Shown one piece after another: positions 1 to 9,677 of a stretch of DNA of 64,000 nt. The notes below the pieces were generated by a model. That model worked only from the letters and a program-made list of their open reading frames with translations. It was not told the DNA's origin and ran no database searches. Numbering within the stretch: position 1 is the stretch's first letter; every line of letters starts with the position of its first letter. The DNA comes from JAIOSM01 sp023143455. Its GTDB lineage: Bacteria; Desulfobacterota; Desulfobacteria; Desulfobacterales; Desulfobacteraceae. The stretch spans positions 1 through 64,000 of the forward strand of contig DAOVTW010000011.1 of the NCBI GenBank assembly GCA_030632885.1. The letters run 5' to 3'. Position numbers and translations under genes: made by a program.

Positions 1-71
1 CTGATCAACCGTCGTTACTTGATGATACCGCCCCTGACAATAAAATTAAAAAAGAAGTAAGATCTTCTTAG
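1..71 (+). other. Possible 3' tail of an upstream CDS
   Basis: From base 3 a plus-strand frame stays open to a TAG at 69-71 and gives a hydrophilic, lysine-rich tail (ending IKKEVRSS). A second frame from base 1 is open to a TAA at 58-60, so the frame is undecided. Just beyond, 72-87 is a small TTTTAAC/GTTAAAA hairpin that could end transcription in either direction. Too short to name. Confidence 0.25.
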
Positions 72-133
72 ATTTTAACGGTTAAAAAAAAGAAGCAGGG
101 ATTAATATTCTCTATTGACAAGTGTCAACCATA

Positions 134-547
134 TCAGTTTCCTGAAAGAAATTCTCCAAGCCCTTTTGAACCGAGATATTTACCAATAGGATGGGTATTG
201 GAGCAAAGACGTTTGGCTTCAAAGGAGTAACGATGGCGAGGACAGTGACAGACCCATTCAAATTCAATATCAATTCTCTTCCGTCTTTTACCTCTTCGAC
301 CTGGCTCATTAATCATTGGGTCTTCATGGACTGCAAAAAGTCTCACCCATCGTGGAGATCTTCTGTCTTCAAGTATTTTATTGATCTTTCTTACGATCTC
401 CCCGGTAATATCCTCTTCCTCAGAATCCTTAAAAGAGGCGGCATCAAGGCGATCGTAGCCCATATTCAACAATTTGAAAATTTTTTCTCGAAATGCTTTT
501 TGGTACTCTTTTCTGTCATCCAATTTAAGTTGCTTGTCTGATTGCAT
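134..547 (-). CDS. Small PD-(D/E)XK-like nuclease candidate, possibly truncated
   Basis: A 137-residue protein encoded 72 bp downstream of the DNA methylase on the same strand, so probably its partner. An acidic-helical N-terminus leads into a basic stretch (GRRGKRRKR, about 83-91), then IDIEFEW (Asp93) and YSFEAKRL (Glu110, Lys112). This D...ExK spacing is what a PD-(D/E)XK nuclease core looks like, which would make it the cutting subunit of a restriction system. The protein stops soon after the GLGEFLSGN segment, and two more stops follow quickly in the same frame. It may therefore have lost a C-terminal part. GGGA lies about 8 nt before the ATG. The nuclease assignment is inference. Confidence 0.5.
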   Translation of the reverse strand: MQSDKQLKLDDRKEYQKAFREKIFKLLNMGYDRLDAASFKDSEEEDITGEIVRKINKILEDRRSPRWVRLFAVHEDPMINEPGRRGKRRKRIDIEFEWVCHCPRHRYSFEAKRLCSNTHPIGKYLGSKGLGEFLSGN

Positions 548-619
548 CTAATCATTCCCGGTTGTTGACAATTTTTCAGCAATGAATTCATCTGCATCTG
601 TAAAAGCCTGGCTTTTAAG

Positions 620-3600
620 TCAGCCGAGTCGTTGCCGCGACTTGACAAAATAGGTAGTCCTGCCATGAAACAATTTAAGGTTTTTACGAAAATAGATCCA
701 TTGTCCCTGCTCAGATTCAAGATTTTTTTCCAGATTTTTAAATTCTTCTTTTAATTCAGAATCAGCTACCTCTTTAACAATCACAGGACCAGTAGGCGAA
801 TTTTCAGAGTGTTCAATGGACAAAAGAACCATGGAGGATGAATAATTGGCGGTAATCTGGTGCTGATTCCTAATATCTGCATCAAGAAAATCATCTAAGG
901 CTTTTTGCAGAGTTTTGGAATATGCCTTTATTTCGGATTTAGATGCGAGATCATTTACCATATCAGGAATCGCGCCATCATTGAATTTCATCCTTGTTGT
1001 TATAAAATCATGAACAAGGCATAGCTCATCTTCTTTAAGACCTAATAAAGCATTGATTTTTTTGTTCATTTTATTCATTAAGGGCTTTAGGTCTATCGGT
1101 TTTTCAGCTAATTTGAAAAATTGATCATCAGCTATGTCGTTATTAGATTGTTGAGCTAGTTCATCGTAAAGTTCTGCCCACTCATTCACTTCGCCTGGGG
1201 ATAACTTATCAATGGGAACTGGAAGAGATTCAAGATCCTGTTTACTAAGAATCCCCCTTTCTATGCCCCAGGCTGATGAAGATAAACACTGCTGATATTG
1301 AACAAAATCGGAACTTAAATACAATGCCAATGCTTTTAAAAGATTTGTCTTTGAGGGGGCTCCTGCTATTCCGATCTGGCGGGGAGGAACAACAATAAAT
1401 CGATTTGAAAAAACAGAAAACCGTCTTGTTGAATCAACAAAGATATGAGGAGGCCTACATATATTTAATGGAATTTTACCACGCCCTTTACGGACATAAG
1501 CCAATGACTCTGGAATTGTTTTTAGTGCTTTTTTAGGGAAAGAGAATATCTTTCCACATCCTTCCAGCTTTTTCATATTAAGTTGATCTTTGCCAGCCAC
1601 CTCAGGAAGAGATTCAATTTTCTCTTTTGCAGCCGGACCTCTTAATTGTGGTCCTTCAGAGATATCTAAATCATGAATTTTGATAAAAGTTGACAAGTTT
1701 ACAAAGGTTTTTTGTAATGAGACCAGCAGATATTTATCCCGAGTTGTTCCCCACATTGCCATCTTCCAAGGAAAAGATGTTCCGGATAAAACTTCCCTAT
1801 AAGGAATCTCACGCATCTCATCGGCATTGACAAGAACAGTCCAAAGTCTTTTGCTGCTTCTTTTTGAAAGGCTATATTTAGATATTTGATTCATTGCAAA
1901 AGGGGCGTAGGTAAGAATGCTTACTGGCTTGTCTGAGTTGTTTTGACAAGCCTTGTAGAAAAAAGCTGCTGCCGGATTTGTTGCACCCGCAAACAGAAGA
2001 CGTCTGAGATTTGCAAAGTTGACAATACACCAGACATCCATTTTCTTAAAAAAACGTTCTCTGAACTCAATGGCATTTTTCTGGGTTTTAAACAGGGTCT
2101 TTCCAGGCAGCAAAAAACCTGTTACACCCTCATCTGAAAGATACAAGGAGGCTTTCCATACAAAAGCCTCTGCTATCTGATTTTTATTGACAGGATACTC
2201 TTTCTTATTATTTTTGATCCAAGCTAAGGCTGATTGATCAGCAGGTGTTTTTGGTTTTTCTGGTAACAATTTCCATGGTGGATTCCCTACAACCCAATCA
2301 AATTTCACTCCAGAGAGAGCTTTTATCTGTATTGATTCATCATTAAAAAAACCACTTTTACAAAAGAAAATGTTTTTATCTCTCAATGCAGGTAATTTAA
2401 AATGTTGGTATCCAGCCTCTTCTAAATCAGGTGGATCAACATAATCAAGCAGGGTGAGGACAAGGCTTAGTTCTGTCACGCCGCAGGCATCTTCATCAAT
2501 ATCAACGCCAAAAATATGGTCAACCAGCAGGCTTTTTAATTCTGCCAGTTTGAGTCTTAATCTACCTGATTTTGATAGCTCCCTTTCAATAAGTCTTCTA
2601 TAGCATTGCACAATAAAGGCGCCTGATCCGCATGCAGGGTCAAACACCTTCATGCCTTTTTTAAGTATTTCTTTTGAATCAAGTTCATCCAGCATGAAGT
2701 TTACAAGATGGACAGGCGTATAATATGCACCCTGACTCGGACCTCTTTCTTCAGCATGGAGGAACTGCTGATATACCACAGACAAGGTTTCAATCGGAAT
2801 ATGTTCAAAATTATAAGCTTTAAAATCTAGAAAATCCAGATGCATCTGGCCCGAACTAGGATCATCTCCGAGAAAGACAGAGGCAACTTTTTTGATATGC
2901 AAATCCTGCGGGGAGAGATCCCCTCTTGTTGGGACGGGAAAGATTCTTCCGTTAAGCCATTGATCAATTCTTTTAACAAGGGTTTGAAAACTTGAAACAG
3001 TAGCATTCCTTCCAAACACTGAATTCAAATCTATGTGCCACTGCTCTAATTTACGATCGGAAAGAATATCTCTGTCCCTCAGATAACGAAGATAGACATA
3101 TTTCCCTATTAATGAATGAGCCGTTTGTTTAGGTAAGCCATTGTCCCTTAACCAGCTACCAAGTTTTTTCAGGTTCTTTAATAGATTCTGATCAACTCTG
3201 GTATCAGGGGTTACTTTATTTTGCCATTTTTGCCAGATAGTCCCTTTATTGATGGAGTCAGCCGTAAAATCTGATAATTTTTCAAGAATTTCGTTTGTTG
3301 ATTTTGCTATTTTAAGAAGGTTCTGATCTTTACCACGGACTTGTTGGGATGTATCAAACTTAAAACCAGGATATAGCCGGACTGATTTAGGAGTTACAAC
3401 CAGAAGAAATGGCACACAATTTTGATTCCATACCAATCGATGTCTTTCGATCGCCTGCTTTTCTGATTCAGCTTCACAAACATAGACAAGGGGGATAATA
3501 GACTTTCCTGCTGATTTCCCTCCATGAGTACTATCTAAAGCGTATACCCCTTTAAGTCCACACTTTTCCCTGGCTATGCGGAAGGCATTAGAATATGAAT

Positions 3601-3694
3601 TAACCGCATCAAGCCGAGATCCCTCTAAAAAATAAGGAGAATCAGAGTAGTTAAGGCAACCTAAAAATTCTTTTATATCGATGGTTTGATGCAT
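620..3694 (-). CDS. N6-adenine DNA methyltransferase, large (restriction-associated)
   Basis: A 1024-residue class I SAM-dependent DNA methyltransferase. The SAM-binding motif I is DPACGSGAF (about residues 352-360) and the catalytic motif IV is NPPW (about 476-479), typical of N6-adenine methylases of the Eco57I/type IIG and HsdM group. The preceding QGAYYTPVHLVNFML segment is the usual 'YTP' motif X. The first 300 residues are a helical region without an obvious nuclease motif. The last 400 probably form target recognition and a helical tail. The protein is expected to methylate a specific DNA site. With the small FEAK protein downstream it looks like a two-gene restriction-modification unit. 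The shoulder of a repressor gene and AT-rich DNA suggests an acquired island. Confidence 0.85.
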   Translation of the reverse strand: MHQTIDIKEFLGCLNYSDSPYFLEGSRLDAVNSYSNAFRIAREKCGLKGVYALDSTHGGKSAGKSIIPLVYVCEAESEKQAIERHRLVWNQNCVPFLLVVTPKSVRLYPGFKFDTSQQVRGKDQNLLKIAKSTNEILEKLSDFTADSINKGTIWQKWQNKVTPDTRVDQNLLKNLKKLGSWLRDNGLPKQTAHSLIGKYVYLRYLRDRDILSDRKLEQWHIDLNSVFGRNATVSSFQTLVKRIDQWLNGRIFPVPTRGDLSPQDLHIKKVASVFLGDDPSSGQMHLDFLDFKAYNFEHIPIETLSVVYQQFLHAEERGPSQGAYYTPVHLVNFMLDELDSKEILKKGMKVFDPACGSGAFIVQCYRRLIERELSKSGRLRLKLAELKSLLVDHIFGVDIDEDACGVTELSLVLTLLDYVDPPDLEEAGYQHFKLPALRDKNIFFCKSGFFNDESIQIKALSGVKFDWVVGNPPWKLLPEKPKTPADQSALAWIKNNKKEYPVNKNQIAEAFVWKASLYLSDEGVTGFLLPGKTLFKTQKNAIEFRERFFKKMDVWCIVNFANLRRLLFAGATNPAAAFFYKACQNNSDKPVSILTYAPFAMNQISKYSLSKRSSKRLWTVLVNADEMREIPYREVLSGTSFPWKMAMWGTTRDKYLLVSLQKTFVNLSTFIKIHDLDISEGPQLRGPAAKEKIESLPEVAGKDQLNMKKLEGCGKIFSFPKKALKTIPESLAYVRKGRGKIPLNICRPPHIFVDSTRRFSVFSNRFIVVPPRQIGIAGAPSKTNLLKALALYLSSDFVQYQQCLSSSAWGIERGILSKQDLESLPVPIDKLSPGEVNEWAELYDELAQQSNNDIADDQFFKLAEKPIDLKPLMNKMNKKINALLGLKEDELCLVHDFITTRMKFNDGAIPDMVNDLASKSEIKAYSKTLQKALDDFLDADIRNQHQITANYSSSMVLLSIEHSENSPTGPVIVKEVADSELKEEFKNLEKNLESEQGQWIYFRKNLKLFHGRTTYFVKSRQRLG

Positions 3695-3849
3695 AAAATA
3701 TAGATACCCAAGCGAACTAATATTTTATTTAATTCTTCCATATGCCTAAATGGAAACTTTCCCTATAACTGTTTTCGAGGCTATCAAATTATTATCATCT
3801 TTTATATAAAAAGAATAAAATTTCAACATTTTTATTTGGCAAATTATTT

Positions 3850-4503
3850 CTAATTTATTTCTCGGCAAATCCATATGACTTTTCCTAAAACTCTTACACG
3901 GTTAATATCATCACCTATTATGTAAGTCGGGGAGTACTTTTCATTGTCACTTATCAAAACAAGTTTGTCGGGAAGCTTTTCTACTCTTTTTATTAATACA
4001 GTGTCTTCAACACCAACTGCATATATTGCTCCGGCTAAAATTTCACTTTTTGATCTATCGACAAGAACAGTATCTCCATTTTTCAACTCGGGTTCCATAC
4101 TGTTCCCAGAAATATCCATTAAGACCATATTTTTAGGATTGCCTTTCTTTCTTAACCACATTTTTTGAAATGAATAATATTCGGCAATTTTTTGATCTAC
4201 ATCGAATGAACCGTCTCCCGCAGACAACCGCGCTTTCACTTTTGGAACTATCTCGAAGCTATGGTTGCTATCGTCGGGCTTATCAAAATATTTTTCCCCA
4301 TTTCCTGTTTTAATCCATTTAGGGGTCAAATTTATTTTTTCAGAAATTTCGGTTATCCATGCACGGGGAGTTACTTTCCGTTTTTTTGCCTGAGATATTG
4401 CAGAGCCTTTTACACCCAACAATGAAGCTAATTCCTTCTGGGAAGCAATAATACCTTCATTAAATAATCGTTGATAAAAAGAATGGAAATTTATTGCATT
4501 CAT
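3850..4503 (-). CDS. Phage-type repressor with S24 peptidase domain
   Basis: A 217-residue LexA/CI-like regulator. Residues 1-70 form a helix-turn-helix domain of the phage CI repressor N-terminal type (ASQKELASLLGVKGSAISQA). The C-terminal half is a peptidase S24 domain with the nucleophile Ser in GNSMEPELKNGDTVLVDRS and the general-base Lys in VLIKRVEK. RLSAGDGS before it is a plausible Ala-Gly autocleavage site. Such repressors are switched off by RecA-stimulated self-cleavage after DNA damage. No other phage genes adjoin it, so it is either a prophage relic or the local regulator of the neighbouring methylase island. The upstream DNA is very AT-rich and could hold its own operator. Confidence 0.85.
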   Translation of the reverse strand: MNAINFHSFYQRLFNEGIIASQKELASLLGVKGSAISQAKKRKVTPRAWITEISEKINLTPKWIKTGNGEKYFDKPDDSNHSFEIVPKVKARLSAGDGSFDVDQKIAEYYSFQKMWLRKKGNPKNMVLMDISGNSMEPELKNGDTVLVDRSKSEILAGAIYAVGVEDTVLIKRVEKLPDKLVLISDNEKYSPTYIIGDDINRVRVLGKVIWICREIN

Positions 4504-5154
4504 ATTGAGTATTATATAAAAAATTAATATTTATTTATAATATGTAGTATGCAAAGTAATATATGTCAATTAAAAATTAACAAAAGTTAAAAACAAGTTA
4601 TTATGCGGATCCGCATTTCATTAAAATTGTCATGATATTTGCCCACATTTTTTAGTAAACTTTCTCGATAATTTGTACCAAATGAAACTGTAGATGTAAA
4701 CAAAAGAAAAGTTGTGAATACTTGCATACAGGTTGATTCTTCCGTTGTTCAACAATTCAAACGGTATCTTCAACTCCAGATATATTAAGGACTAAATTCC
4801 TCATATATCAAACAGTATCCCAAATTGACCCACTCAGGTTATCAATTTTCCCATTGACAACCCCACCTCACATAATATCAACAAAAATAGAGGTTCACTT
4901 TCATGAGAGGTACATTGGCAAATATTAAAATTATCATAAAACAATTTAGTAAAAGTGAAGATGCATGCTTATCGCAGCTAATGCTGTGTCTGGTTGTCTT
5001 TTCTGGAGCATTAGGTTGTTATTTTTTTTGTTTTTTAAAAAAATGTTCAACCGGTGGAAGAAAAGATAACCAGATGCAGCATGGGTTATCTCTATGCATC
5101 AAATATATTCTTTATTTAGTTAAGATTCCTTATGGCAAATATTCAGATTAAGAT
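4504..5154. other. AT-rich spacer with palindrome and IS-end-like sequence
   Basis: About 650 bases with no convincing gene. It holds the AT-rich upstream region of the S24 repressor, a 14-bp palindrome at 4603-4616, and a stretch at 4821-4870 with TTGACCCAC and TTGACAACCCCAC repeats that resembles the terminal repeats of IS21-type elements. An 82-codon frame at 4903-5151 has one possible membrane segment and AGAGG 9 nt upstream, but no recognisable domain. I rate it as a doubtful gene. Confidence 0.5.
4603..4616. promoter_or_regulatory. 14-bp perfect palindrome, possible operator
   Basis: ATGCGGATCCGCAT is its own reverse complement and is strikingly GC-rich for its surroundings. It sits 100 bp upstream of the S24 repressor start. 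It could be an operator for that repressor or a target of the nearby methylase island; function is not shown. Confidence 0.35.
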
Positions 5155-6861
5155 TTATATATCTACAGTATTAAGCATTTCTCTTGCATGATCAAGGGTT
5201 GCTTTTGTAATTTCGCTTCCCCCTATCATTCTTGCAAGTTCATCTGCTTTATCATCTTTATTTGTAAGAGGAATAATTGATGTTGAAGTTTTATTGTTGG
5301 ATACAGATTTTAAGATCTTAAAATGATTTTTGCCATATTTTGCAATTTGAGCAAGATGAGTGATGCAGATTACCTGATTACTTTTGGCAAGATCTGCAAG
5401 TTTAATTCCGACTTTTTCTGAAGTTGCACCACCAATCCCAGCATCAACTTCATCAAAAATCAATGTTTCAAGGGACTCTGTTCTTGATAGAACAATTTTT
5501 AAAGCAAGAACAATTCTTGAAAGCTCGCCACCAGATGCAATTTTAGTTAAAGGTTTTGGGTTTTCACCTGGGTTAGGGCTTATATAAAAACTTACATTAT
5601 CCAATCCTGTTGAAAAGGCCTTTATCCCATTTATTGTAACAATTTCTTGTAAAAGATCTCCCTCGGCTTTATCAATATTAATAATAAATTGTGCCTGATT
5701 CATTTCAAGTTGGTTAAGCTCGGTTTCAACCAGGGATGAAAGTTCTTTTGCCTTTTGTTTTCTCTTATCTGAAAGAAGGGTTGCTTTTTGGGCATATTGG
5801 TCTTTAAGGCTTTCAATTTTTTCTTTTGTATGTGCAATTCGTTCTTTTACATTCCCAATTTTCAAATACTTGCCCTGCATTTCATTATACTGTGAGAATA
5901 TGGATTCAAGGCTACCTCCATATTTTCTTTTTAGTTTTTGTATATGATCAAGTCTGTGTTCAATTTTTTCCAACGAGCCTTCATCAAGATTAATCTTTGA
6001 AAAATACGTTCTAAAATCAGTTGCCATGTCTTCCAAATCAAATAAAACATTTGCAATACTTTTAACTTTTCCATCAAGCTCAGGGTCAGCATCTTTCTAT
6101 TTTTCGATTCGAGCTTTAATGGTAGAAAGTCTTTCTATTATTGACCCATCGCTTGAGTAAAGCTCATTGATTCCAAAATCGAAGGTTTCAGATATCTGGC
6201 TTGCATTTTTAAGACGATTTTTTTTCTTTGTAAGTTCTATATCTTCGTTCTCTTGTATGTTTGCTTCATTTATTTCATTAATCTGGAATTTTAAAAATTC
6301 ACTTTCCTGGGAAAATTTATTTTCATCTGCGGTTAGCTCCTTATGCTCTTTAATCAGAACAACAAGGTCCTTATAGATCGTACTTACATCTTTTCTGAGA
6401 GGGAAAGTAGCAGAAAATCTATCTAAGATATCAAGATGATTTTTTTCTTTTAAAAGCCCCTGGTGAGCATGTTGGCTGGAAATTCCGGCAAGATTCTCGG
6501 TAAGATCCTTTAATAACTGCATGGAAGATTGCCTGCTGTTAATAAAGACTTTATGCCGCCCTAAGGATGATATTATTCTGCGAATAATTAATCCTTCTTC
6601 AAGGTCAATTCCCTGTTCAGCCATTAATTTTGCTTGGTCAGAGTCAGGGTTAACATCAAAAGAAGCCTCTATCTCAGCATTCTCATGACCGGTCCTGATA
6701 AGCTCATGGGAGGCTCTTGAGCCTAAGATAAGATTCACAGCTTCAATAATTATGGATTTCCCGGCACCTGTTTCACCGGTTAAAACAGTAAGTCCATTAT
6801 TAAATTGAATTCTAATATCATCAATTATTGCAAAATTTTTTATGGTCAGCTCGCTTAGCAT
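5155..6861 (-). pseudogene. recN: DNA repair protein RecN, interrupted by an in-frame TAG
   Basis: RecN is an SMC-like ATPase that acts early in double-strand-break repair. The N-terminal half (254 residues) has Walker A (GETGAGKS) and the start of the coiled coil. The C-terminal half has the ABC signature (SGGELSRIVLAL), Walker B (TLIFDEVDAGIGG) and the switch His (ITHLAQIA). Both halves are in the same frame and are separated only by one TAG codon at 6099-6097, within the coiled coil. Read through, the gene is 569 codons, the normal RecN length. The start has AAGGAG 6 nt before ATG and overlaps the end of the upstream gene by 41 bp. The TAG may be a real nonsense mutation, a sequencing error, or may leave two separately translated halves. 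TAG is used as an ordinary stop elsewhere here (hisD, the DMT transporter). Confidence 0.85.
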
Positions 6862-7816
6862 TGAGTCTCCTTAAAAAATTTAATATATGAAACAGGTATG
6901 TTGCAGCAATTGCAGCAACAAGCCTTGGAATCCACAACCATACTGGTGGTATCCCAAGAGGTAAAAAAAGCGCGGGGTCTTCTATCATTGCATGATTTAT
7001 CCCTATGGAAAGATGAAGCGGAGTAATCTCTATTTTTGAAAAAGAATTTGTTTTTGTCTCTTCAACAATGACAGCGGATCCATAAGCAAGTCCAAATGTT
7101 GCAGCTGTAAGCCAGAGAATACCTGTTTTATTATTAAGACCAAGTATGAACAAAACAGGGGATATTATTTTTGTGATATAAAAAATTGTATTAAATTCTT
7201 TGGCAAGCTCAAGCACTACCATCAAAGGCATTATTATAAAGAAAATCTGTATACAGAGTTTGAAAATATCCCACATCCACACCTGAAGCATAAGGAGAAA
7301 AGTTTGATCAGCTTGCACTATTGTTTGTAGAGATACAGACGTTGATTGTAAAAGATCATCTCCCATAATTTTAGCACAAATAAATGTGACAATAAAAGAT
7401 ACAGCAATCCGAAAAAAAGCAGCAAAAAAAGGATTAATCCCTGATTTGCCTTGCACTATACTTTCTAAAATTATGCCATGGGATATAAGAAGGAATATTG
7501 CAATCAATGCCATTTGGCTTGTAGTAAGGGGTAAGGCGGCCATTGCAGCAATCCCTCCGTATATTCCGGTGAAAAGCCCCACAACAAGAGGAACAACTGC
7601 ACAAGCAGGCAACATAAGAAAATCCATAAGCGGCGAAAACAAAAAATCCAGCTTGTAAATAATTCCAAAATATACAAGAAGTGTTGTTATAAAAGATATA
7701 GGGACAAGAATCTTTAACAGCCAGAAAAAACAGCTTATGCCTTTATTAAGACCTGCTTTTATTCCTGCTTTTATCCTTGGCAAAAAAGGCACCAATAATT
7801 TATTCTCTGCTGTCAT
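6821..7816 (-). CDS. Nucleoside-recognition (Gate) domain membrane protein
   Basis: A 331-residue integral membrane protein with about eight hydrophobic segments in two similar halves, as in Gate-domain (nucleoside recognition, PF07670-type) proteins. Conserved-looking stretches are GLFTGIYGGIAAMAALP in the first half and GINHAMIEDPALFLPLG in the second. The substrate of this family is poorly known; nucleoside or ion movement has been proposed. Its start overlaps the upstream small gene by 17 bp and its end overlaps recN by 41 bp, so the three are probably translated as a unit. A second Gate protein lies in the cobalamin operon at 38071-39126. Confidence 0.75.
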   Translation of the reverse strand: MTAENKLLVPFLPRIKAGIKAGLNKGISCFFWLLKILVPISFITTLLVYFGIIYKLDFLFSPLMDFLMLPACAVVPLVVGLFTGIYGGIAAMAALPLTTSQMALIAIFLLISHGIILESIVQGKSGINPFFAAFFRIAVSFIVTFICAKIMGDDLLQSTSVSLQTIVQADQTFLLMLQVWMWDIFKLCIQIFFIIMPLMVVLELAKEFNTIFYITKIISPVLFILGLNNKTGILWLTAATFGLAYGSAVIVEETKTNSFSKIEITPLHLSIGINHAMIEDPALFLPLGIPPVWLWIPRLVAAIAATYLFHILNFLRRLNAKRADHKKFCNN

Positions 7817-7982
7817 CAGAAGGTTCTGTTTTGGTTGTTTGCTCTTTTACAGTTTTGTTTACTGTGAAGTGAATGTCTCTGAAAGCTTCATGAATATTTG
7901 ACGGAGACAGTCTCCCAAGTTCAATAAACTTTACCACGATTTCTTTTGTGGTTCTTAATATTTGTTCATCAATTGATTTCAT
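7800..7982 (-). CDS. Small conserved-looking protein
   Basis: A 60-residue hydrophilic, helical protein (EQILRTTKEIVVKFIELG, then LSPSNIHEAFRDIHFTV). The pattern of a short amphipathic helix followed by a Leu-Ser-Pro turn and another helix resembles the N-terminal part of small MucR-like or chromatin-associated proteins, but no zinc finger follows. It overlaps the Gate-domain gene by 17 bp and is first in the set that includes recN. Function unknown; the overlap is the main reason for believing it. Confidence 0.6.
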   Translation of the reverse strand: MKSIDEQILRTTKEIVVKFIELGRLSPSNIHEAFRDIHFTVNKTVKEQTTKTEPSDDSRE

Positions 7983-8126
7983 AATTTGTTTTGATATCAG
8001 AGATATGCCATAAGGTCAATAATTGAATTATTTTATTGCCTTAAAGAATAGAATGGTTATACTCTAAGTTTCATATTTAATTAAATGTAACAATTGTAAA
8101 GCATTACAATAAAGGTGTTTTGATAA

Positions 8127-9311
8127 ATGAAAAATCTTGAACAAGAAAATAACAACTACACAGAGATTGTTTTATCTGAGGGAAAAATAGTTAAACTTAT
8201 TGGCACCGCCCATGTTTCAAAGGAGAGTGCTGATTATGTAAAAAAAGTTATCCTTGAAGAAAAGGTTGATACTGTTTGCGTTGAGCTGTGCAGCACAAGG
8301 CTTGAGTCCATACAAAATAATGATAAATGGCGCAACATGGATATTATTAAGATTATTCGGGACAAAAAGGCACTTTTGCTATTTATAAACCTGATACTTG
8401 CTTCATTCCAAAAAAGAATAGCTAAAAAATTTGACATCCAGCCAGGCCAGGAAATGATAAATGCTGTTAATGCGGCAAAAGAAATAGATGCTGTTATAAT
8501 TCCTGCTGACCGTGACATTCAAATCACATTATCCAGAATCTGGAGAGGCATGGGATTTTTTAAAAAATTAAAACTTTTATTCCAACTTTTATTATCTCTT
8601 GGATCATCTACTGATATTACAGAAGAAGAAATAGAAGAAATGAAGCAGGAAGATATTTTAAAAAGTATCCTGATAGATGTGAAAAAGTCTCATCCTGAAA
8701 TAGAAAGGATTCTCATTGATGAAAGAGATATGTATCTTGCTGAAAAAATAAAAAATGCTCCGGGGGAAAAAATTATTGCTGTTGTAGGCGCAGGACATGT
8801 TCCTGGTATAAAAAAATATATTGCTGATAATACCGGAAAAAGCATTGAAGAGTTAAATATTCTTCCATCGGCAGGAAATGCTGGAAAAATTTTGAAATGG
8901 TTGATTCCGGCAGCTGTTTTTGGAATTTTTATAATAGGATTTTTAATGGGCGGTAAAAATGCAGGGGCCGACATGATATGGTTCTGGATTGCTGCCAATG
9001 GAATTTTTGCAGGGTTAGGTGCAATCTTTGCTCTTGCTCATCCATATACCATCATTGCTGCTATTCTTGCAGCACCCCTTACATCGCTCAACCCAATGAT
9101 CGCAGCAGGCTGGGTTTCAGGACTTGTGGAAGCCTTTGCCAGAAAACCAAAAGTAAAAGACTTTGAAGCAATCTCTGAAGACATTCTTACAATAAAAGGA
9201 TTTTGGAGAAACAGTGTAATCAGAATATTATTAGTTGTTGTGTTTACAAATATTGGAAGCACAATAGGCACAATGGCAGCTTTACCTTTGATGCTCAAGG
9301 TGCTTCATTAA
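8127..9311 (+). CDS. TraB/PrgY-family membrane protein
   Basis: A 394-residue protein of the TraB/PrgY family, named after the enterococcal pheromone shut-down protein, which is predicted to be a membrane metalloprotease-like protein. The N-terminal domain has the hallmark LIGTAHVS at about 19-26, CVELCSTR at about 51-58, and GAGHVPGI near 221-228. The C-terminal third is hydrophobic with about four membrane segments. AAAGGTG lies before the ATG. It is transcribed away from the recN group. The cellular role in this type of bacterium is unknown. Confidence 0.85.
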   Translation: MKNLEQENNNYTEIVLSEGKIVKLIGTAHVSKESADYVKKVILEEKVDTVCVELCSTRLESIQNNDKWRNMDIIKIIRDKKALLLFINLILASFQKRIAKKFDIQPGQEMINAVNAAKEIDAVIIPADRDIQITLSRIWRGMGFFKKLKLLFQLLLSLGSSTDITEEEIEEMKQEDILKSILIDVKKSHPEIERILIDERDMYLAEKIKNAPGEKIIAVVGAGHVPGIKKYIADNTGKSIEELNILPSAGNAGKILKWLIPAAVFGIFIIGFLMGGKNAGADMIWFWIAANGIFAGLGAIFALAHPYTIIAAILAAPLTSLNPMIAAGWVSGLVEAFARKPKVKDFEAISEDILTIKGFWRNSVIRILLVVVFTNIGSTIGTMAALPLMLKVLH

Positions 9312-9677
9312 TAAAATCCATTGGTAACTTTAATTAAATAAAAAAAATTAAATCGGCAACCAATTTTTTTTATTTGCTTTTTTTAAAAATCACTTGACAT
9401 TAATAAAATATTTGTTAATGCTGTCTATTATAGAGTGTTTAATAAATAATATTAAATTTTCAAAGCCTTAAGTAATAAAAAGTTGATGAACGATAACTTA
9501 ATAGGAAGCAAATTACAAATTTAATCAATTGTTTGTATCTATACAATAATATGGAGGGAATTCATTTTCTTGGAACCAGATACAACTTGACATGATTGGC
9601 GATCTTTGGTATTTTGCTTTTTTAAATTTTTTGTTTATTATATTAAGCAAAATCTACTTACAACAAGGAGGTAAGAG
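9312..9677. other. Intergenic region without a gene
   Basis: Holds the probable traB-type terminator (9320-9372) and the upstream region of the next small gene. A TTGACA at 9394-9399 is a possible -35 box, but no well-spaced -10 is evident. I see nothing else. Confidence 0.5.
9320..9372 (+). terminator. Weak intrinsic terminator after the TraB-family gene
   Basis: ATTGGT at 9320-9325 pairs with ACCAAT at 9359-9364, with a TTTAATT/AATTAAA inner helix, and is followed by a run of eight T. The AT-rich stem makes it weak. Confidence 0.4.

Noticed and set aside
4903..5151. 82-codon frame before recN
   Set aside because: One hydrophobic stretch and a moderate ribosome site, but odd composition and no recognisable family. 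Described as spacer.
6097..6861. Pyrrolysine readthrough of the recN amber codon
   Set aside because: TAG ends ordinary genes in this window, and RecN has no known need for pyrrolysine. Kept only as an option to test.
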